Source of the DNA: Streptomyces halobius
GTDB taxonomy: Bacteria > Actinomycetota > Actinomycetes > Streptomycetales > Streptomycetaceae
Length of the DNA: 64,000 bases
NCBI RefSeq assembly: GCF_023277745.1
Contig: NZ_CP086322.1
Span: 3,472,001 to 3,536,000 of the forward strand
Direction of reading: 5' to 3'
Below, in pieces: positions 60,760 through 64,000 of this stretch; positions within the stretch are counted from its first letter, which is position 1; each line of letters opens with the position of its first letter. The notes beneath the pieces are model-generated. The model ran no database searches, was not told the origin of the DNA, and saw only the letters and a list, made by a program, of their open reading frames with translations. The translations under genes and the position numbers were made by a program.

Positions 60760-62358
60760 TCAGCCTCCTAGCCGGCCCCCCTCCCGGTACGCGGCCGCCT
60801 CCTCCAGGTCCAGCCTGCGCAGCAGCGTCCGGAGCATCTCGTCGTCGATCCGCCGGGCGTCGCGCAGCTCGACGAACACCCGCCGCTCGGCGTCGATCAT
60901 CTCCCGCGCGAGCCGCCGGTAGGTCTCGTCGGCGGTCTCCCCGGTCTCCTCGTTGACCGTGCCCAGGCGCTCCCATACGGCGTTGCGGCGCGATTCCAGG
61001 ACGGTGCGCAGCCGGTCCGAGAGGGGTCCCGGCAGGGCGTTGCGGCGGTCCTCCAGCAGTTCGTCCAGGCGTGCCTCGGCCGCCCGGGACGCCTCGTTCT
61101 GCGCCTGCGCCTCGGCGAGCGTCTCGGCCTGGAGGTCCCGGGCGGGCAGTTTCAGGGCACGGATCAGCGGCGGCAGTGTCAGGCCCTGGATGACGAGGGT
61201 GCCGATGACGGTGCTGAAGGTCAGGAAGAGCACCAGGTTGCGGGCCGGGAACGCGCCGCCCCCGTGGACGGTGGCCGGGATGGAGAAGGCGATGGCCAGC
61301 GACACCACACCGCGCATCCCGGCCCAGCCGACGACGACCGGCGCCGTCCAGTTCGTCCCGGGCTCCCGGGCGCGGATCCGGGCCGACAGGACACGCGGCA
61401 GGAAGGTCGCGGGAAGGACCCATACGAAGCGCGCCACGACGACCACCGCGAACACCACGGCCGCGTACCACACCGCCTGCGCCCCGCTGACGTCCCCGAG
61501 GTCGCGCAGCACGACCGGCAGTTGCAGCCCGATCAGCGCGAAGACCACGGACTCCAGGATGAAGGAGACCATCTTCCAGACGGCCTCCTCCTGGAGCCGG
61601 GTCTCGAAGTCGACCTGCCAGTTGCGGTGGCCGAGGTAGAGGGCGACCACGACGACGGCGAGCACCCCGGAGGCGCCGACCTCCTCGGCGGCCGCGTACG
61701 CGACGAACGGGATGAGCAGCGAGAGGAGCGCCGAGTCCCGCAGCCGCAGACGCAGCCAGTGCAGCGGCACCATCAGGACCACGCCGGTCCCCACCCCGCC
61801 CAGGGCCGCGACGGCGAACTCCCCGATGCCGCCGCCCCAGGTGGCGCCGATCCCGACGGCCGCGGCCAGTGCGACCTTGTAGGCGGTGATCGCGGTGGCG
61901 TCGTTGACCAGCGACTCCCCCTGGAGGATCGTCGTGATCCGGTGCGGCAGCCCCAGTCTGCGGGCGATGGCGGTGGCCGCGACGGCGTCCGGCGGTGCGA
62001 CGACGGCGCCCAGGACGAGCGCCGCGGTCAGTGGCAGGTCCGGGATGACCAGGTGGGCCGCGTGGCCGACCACCACGGTCGCGAAGAGGACATAGCCGAC
62101 CGACAGCAGCGCCACCGGCCGCACATTGGCCCGCAGGTCCAGATACGAGCTGTCCAGGGCCGCGGTGTGCAGCAGGGGCGGCAGCAGCAGCGGCAGCACG
62201 ATGTGCGGATCGAGGGTGTAGTCCGGGACGCCGGGGATGAAGGAGGCCGCCAGTCCGGCGGCGACCAGCAGCAGCGGCGCCGGCACCGGCGTACGCCGCG
62301 CCACCCCGGCGACCGCCGCACTCCCCGCGACCAGCAGCAACAGCGGCACCACAGTCAT
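60760..62358 (-). CDS. CPA1-family Na+/H+ antiporter
   Basis: A 532-residue exchanger. About 12 helices in the first 400 residues include LGAVVAPPDAVAATAI (the ion-binding Pro-Asp site), GESLVNDATAI and WAGMRGVVSLAIA, all CPA1 signatures. A cytoplasmic charged helical C-terminus of about 130 residues (LDELLEDRRNALPG...DAERRVFVELRDARR) probably regulates it. Convergent with the PLP enzyme gene; stops are only 9 nt apart. Confidence 0.95.
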   Translation of the reverse strand: MTVVPLLLLVAGSAAVAGVARRTPVPAPLLLVAAGLAASFIPGVPDYTLDPHIVLPLLLPPLLHTAALDSSYLDLRANVRPVALLSVGYVLFATVVVGHAAHLVIPDLPLTAALVLGAVVAPPDAVAATAIARRLGLPHRITTILQGESLVNDATAITAYKVALAAAVGIGATWGGGIGEFAVAALGGVGTGVVLMVPLHWLRLRLRDSALLSLLIPFVAYAAAEEVGASGVLAVVVVALYLGHRNWQVDFETRLQEEAVWKMVSFILESVVFALIGLQLPVVLRDLGDVSGAQAVWYAAVVFAVVVVARFVWVLPATFLPRVLSARIRAREPGTNWTAPVVVGWAGMRGVVSLAIAFSIPATVHGGGAFPARNLVLFLTFSTVIGTLVIQGLTLPPLIRALKLPARDLQAETLAEAQAQNEASRAAEARLDELLEDRRNALPGPLSDRLRTVLESRRNAVWERLGTVNEETGETADETYRRLAREMIDAERRVFVELRDARRIDDEMLRTLLRRLDLEEAAAYREGGRLGG

Positions 62359-62416
62359 CGGCCCGCCCCGTCCGCTCGTTCTTCACCATCCGTCCCTGCG
62401 ATCTAACCTGGCGATC

Positions 62417-62677
62417 ATGAGCGAGTGCACGCACGTTCTCGACCTCCCGCGCGCCGAGCCGGCCCCGCTGAGCACCACCTGCCCGGAATGCCTGGCCGTC
62501 GGCAGCCATCCGGTGCAGCTGCGGCTGTGCCTGGTCTGCGGCCATGTCGGCTGCTGCGACTCCTCCCCGTACCGGCACGCGACCGCGCACTACCAGGAGA
62601 CCGGCCACCCGGTGATGCGGTCGTTCGAACCGGGCGCCTCCTGGCGCTGGTGCTTCGTCGACGAGCTCCTGGTGTGA
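62417..62677 (+). CDS. UBP-type zinc-finger protein
   Basis: An 86-residue protein made almost wholly of a ubiquitin-specific-protease-type zinc finger: CTHV near the start, TTCPECLAVGSHPV, LRLCLVCGHVGCCDSS, RHATAHYQETGHPVMRS and WRWCFVDELLV. Six or more Cys and three His bind zinc. The bacterial family has no ubiquitin partner; function unknown. It is divergent from the antiporter gene, which it often neighbours. The stop lies inside a tandem duplication. Confidence 0.9.
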   Translation: MSECTHVLDLPRAEPAPLSTTCPECLAVGSHPVQLRLCLVCGHVGCCDSSPYRHATAHYQETGHPVMRSFEPGASWRWCFVDELLV

Positions 62678-62695
62678 GACGAGCTCCTGGTGTGA
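62660..62695 (+). repeat. Exact 18-bp tandem duplication spanning a stop codon
   Basis: The unit at 62660-62677 encodes Asp-Glu-Leu-Leu-Val-stop of the zinc-finger gene and is repeated exactly at 62678-62695. The copy brings a second in-frame stop. The two are identical, so the event is probably recent. Confidence 0.9.
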
Positions 62696-62727
62696 GGCGC
62701 TTCCGGACACCCCTTTAGCCTTGCGGC

Positions 62728-63228
62728 ATGATTCGCGCAGCGACCCCCGGCGACGTCCCCGTCATCCTCGCCATGATCGGCGAACTGGCCGCCTACGAAC
62801 GCGCCCCCGAGGCCGCCCGGGCCACCGAGCCCCAGCTGAAGGAGGCCCTCTTCGGCGACCAGCCGGCGGCCTTCGCGCTCATCGCGGAGGCGGACGGAGA
62901 GGCGGATGCCGCGCCGGTGGGCTTCGCCCTGTGGTTCCGGAACTTCTCGACCTGGACGGGCACGCACGGTGTCTATCTGGAGGACCTGTACGTACGGCCC
63001 GAGGCGCGCGGCGACGGCCACGGCAAGGCGCTGCTGGCGGCCCTCGCGGAGATCTGTGCGACCCGCGGCTACGATCGTTTCGAGTGGTCAGTCCTGGATT
63101 GGAATGAACCGTCCATCGGTTTTTACCGGTCGATCGGCGCTCAGCCCATGGACGGATGGACGGTCTTCCGGCTCACTGGAGATGCGCTCCACACACTCGC
63201 CGGCTCCGCGCGCGTCAACGGAGCGTAA
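62728..63228 (+). CDS. GNAT-family N-acetyltransferase
   Basis: A 166-residue acetyl-CoA-dependent transferase. The CoA loop is VRPEARGDGHGKALL. The FYRSIGAQPMDGW end and FSTWTGTHGVYLEDLYV place it in the diamine/thialysine acetyltransferase-like group. It could acetylate a polyamine or amino-acid analogue, but the substrate is unproven. Confidence 0.9.
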   Translation: MIRAATPGDVPVILAMIGELAAYERAPEAARATEPQLKEALFGDQPAAFALIAEADGEADAAPVGFALWFRNFSTWTGTHGVYLEDLYVRPEARGDGHGKALLAALAEICATRGYDRFEWSVLDWNEPSIGFYRSIGAQPMDGWTVFRLTGDALHTLAGSARVNGA

Positions 63229-63542
63229 TCGATACGGATTTGATAGTGCACACCCCTACCCACAGTGTGTGCCCGCGGTTTTACCATCAGTGACATCGAC
63301 GAGCGGTGACGATGTCCGTCGACCGTGGGCAGGATGGTGGTCCGGAGGGGGCCCTGCTCCTTCCGGGCGACACCGGCCCGCAGATCGCGATAGCGTCACA
63401 GCGAACCATGAGCTGCGCCGGATCGTTCTCCCTTCATCCGGAGAGGAAACCGGAGCAGAAGACGACCGGCGCGGCTGTCGCGCACCACTCGAACTGTTCA
63501 CGCATACCAGCTCAACCAGCTTGTGCCACCTTGGAGGTGAGG
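63229..63542 (+). other. Leader region of the anti-sigma/sigH genes
   Basis: 314 bp without a sure gene. A GCACAC/GTGTGC inverted repeat (63248-63253, 63267-63272) may end the GNAT transcript. The frame stays open from 63306 into the anti-sigma gene, but the upstream residues do not look like protein. Promoters of the sigH locus are expected here, though I could not fix one. Confidence 0.4.
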
Positions 63543-63956
63543 GTGTCCCAGATCGCAGGCGAGCCCGGGTCGCAGGACTTCGTGGAAGTCCGACTGCCCG
63601 CTGCGGGTGCCTACCTGTCCGTGCTGCGTACGGCCACGGCCGGACTCGCAGCCCGCTTGGACTTCACCCTTGACGAGATCGAGGATCTGCGTATCGCGGT
63701 CGACGAAGCCTGCGCGATCCTGCTGCAACAGGCCGTCCCCGGCAGCGTGCTCAGCTGCGTCTTCCGCCTCATCGACGACGCACTGCAGGTGACCGTCTCG
63801 GCACCGACGACCGACGGCCGCGCCCCCGAGCGCGACACCTTCGCCTGGACGGTGCTCTCCGCACTGGCCGGCAAGGTCGACTCCACCGTCGCCGAGGACC
63901 GTACGGTCACCATCAGCCTTTACAAGGAGCGCGGCGCCGGTCCCGGACCGTCATGA
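63543..63956 (+). CDS. RsbW-type anti-sigma factor (partner of SigH)
   Basis: A 137-residue HATPase_c anti-sigma kinase-like protein. VEVRLPAAGAYLSVLRTATAGLA is the usual start, and DEIEDLRIAVDEACA holds the N-box (Glu/Asp in place of Asn, as in this actinobacterial group). GTG 63543 is chosen because GGAGG lies 5-9 nt upstream. It directly precedes what looks like sigH, as the SigH anti-sigma gene (named PrsH, RshA or UshX in S. coelicolor) does. Confidence 0.88.
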   Translation: MSQIAGEPGSQDFVEVRLPAAGAYLSVLRTATAGLAARLDFTLDEIEDLRIAVDEACAILLQQAVPGSVLSCVFRLIDDALQVTVSAPTTDGRAPERDTFAWTVLSALAGKVDSTVAEDRTVTISLYKERGAGPGPS

Positions 63957-63972
63957 CCGAACAGGGGGCCCC

Positions 63973-64000
63973 GTGAAAGATCTCGAACGCGGCGCGCGGA
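63973..64000 (+). CDS. sigH: Probable start of the stress sigma factor gene sigH, cut by the window end
   Basis: Only nine codons are visible (VKDLERGAR) from GTG 63973, 16 nt after the anti-sigma stop, with AGGGGGCC upstream. Identity is inferred from the position behind an RsbW-type gene and from recalled synteny, not from the sequence itself. Confidence 0.5.

Noticed and set aside
63285..63312. BldD-type AGTGA/TCAC box upstream of the anti-sigma gene
   Set aside because: AGTGAC and GGTGAC are present as direct, not inverted, repeats and fit the consensus poorly.
63306..63542. Longer N-terminus for the anti-sigma factor
   Set aside because: Residues before 63543 have no RsbW likeness and a GGAGG site precedes GTG 63543. 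A longer isoform cannot be excluded.
1..64000. CRISPR array, tRNA or rRNA genes, complete insertion sequence, prophage or biosynthetic gene cluster
   Set aside because: No regularly spaced identical repeats with unique spacers, no cloverleaf with CCA-type end, no transposase with intact catalytic residues, and no PKS, NRPS or terpene genes were recognised.

Overview
This is a high-GC actinobacterial chromosome segment, almost certainly from a Streptomyces. The signs are GTG starts, strong third-position GC, a conservon operon, nickel superoxide dismutase with its maturation protease, a Kgd-type 2-oxoglutarate dehydrogenase, and the snapalysin/LysR pair. From memory, the gene order follows the S. 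coelicolor block that runs from an SEDS/PBP pair through lon, kgd, malic enzyme, a glutamate-type ABC transporter and sodX-sodN to the anti-sigma factor just before sigH. That order is recalled, not computed.

Layout. 1-2.9 kb: a cell-wall pair (SEDS glycosyltransferase and class B PBP), then a SpoT-like HD protein. 3-6.1 kb: two divergent ferritin-like diiron oxygenases and a TetR regulator. 6.2-9.1 kb: a small hypothetical gene, an orphan DasR-like promoter, an internally deleted IS605-type tnpB remnant and an NlpC/P60 hydrolase. 9.1-15.5 kb: conservon cvnABCD with a StyA-like flavin monooxygenase at its end. 16-23.2 kb: a PP2C-like phosphatase, MarR, GH25 lysozyme, Lon with a HAIR operator, a pentapeptide-repeat protein and a rhomboid-like membrane protein. 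23.5-30.3 kb: a spermidine-synthase-like protein, a two-component system and Kgd. 30.4-36.2 kb: a DUF4097/PadR pair, a serine hydrolase and an SCO6745-family protein. 36.2-43.9 kb: a SDR/LysR pair, a quinone-reductase-like enzyme, malic enzyme and an amino-acid ABC importer. 44-46.6 kb: a CGNR regulator and sodX/sodN, flanked by methyltransferase and ECF sigma pseudogenes. 46.6-56.3 kb: snpR/snpA, CorA, a DHA2 exporter with its WYL regulator, a copper operon with a perfect CsoR palindrome, and a KASIII-like synthase. 56.9-64 kb: glutaminase, a broken AraC gene, an amidase, a PLP enzyme, a Na+/H+ antiporter, a UBP zinc finger, GNAT, and an RsbW-type anti-sigma factor followed by the first codons of what is probably sigH.

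Several genes fit together. Malic enzyme, Kgd, the amino-acid importer and glutaminase all bear on C4/C5 metabolism, although they are not one operon. Regulators are often divergent from, or next to, their likely targets with a visible palindrome between them: snpR/snpA, SDR/LysR, DHA2/WYL, CsoR box/copA and HAIR/lon.

The most unusual features are in the intergenic DNA. A nested foldback repeat family (2.9, 37.8 and 56.4 kb) lies each time between convergent genes. A second dispersed repeat fills the cvnB-cvnC gap and recurs upstream of lon. Four exact 24-bp palindromic repeats follow the ABC transporter. There are five decayed genes (tnpB, a TPR/NB-ARC fragment, a methyltransferase, an ECF sigma factor and an AraC regulator). 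I saw no tRNA, rRNA, CRISPR array, prophage or intact insertion sequence.
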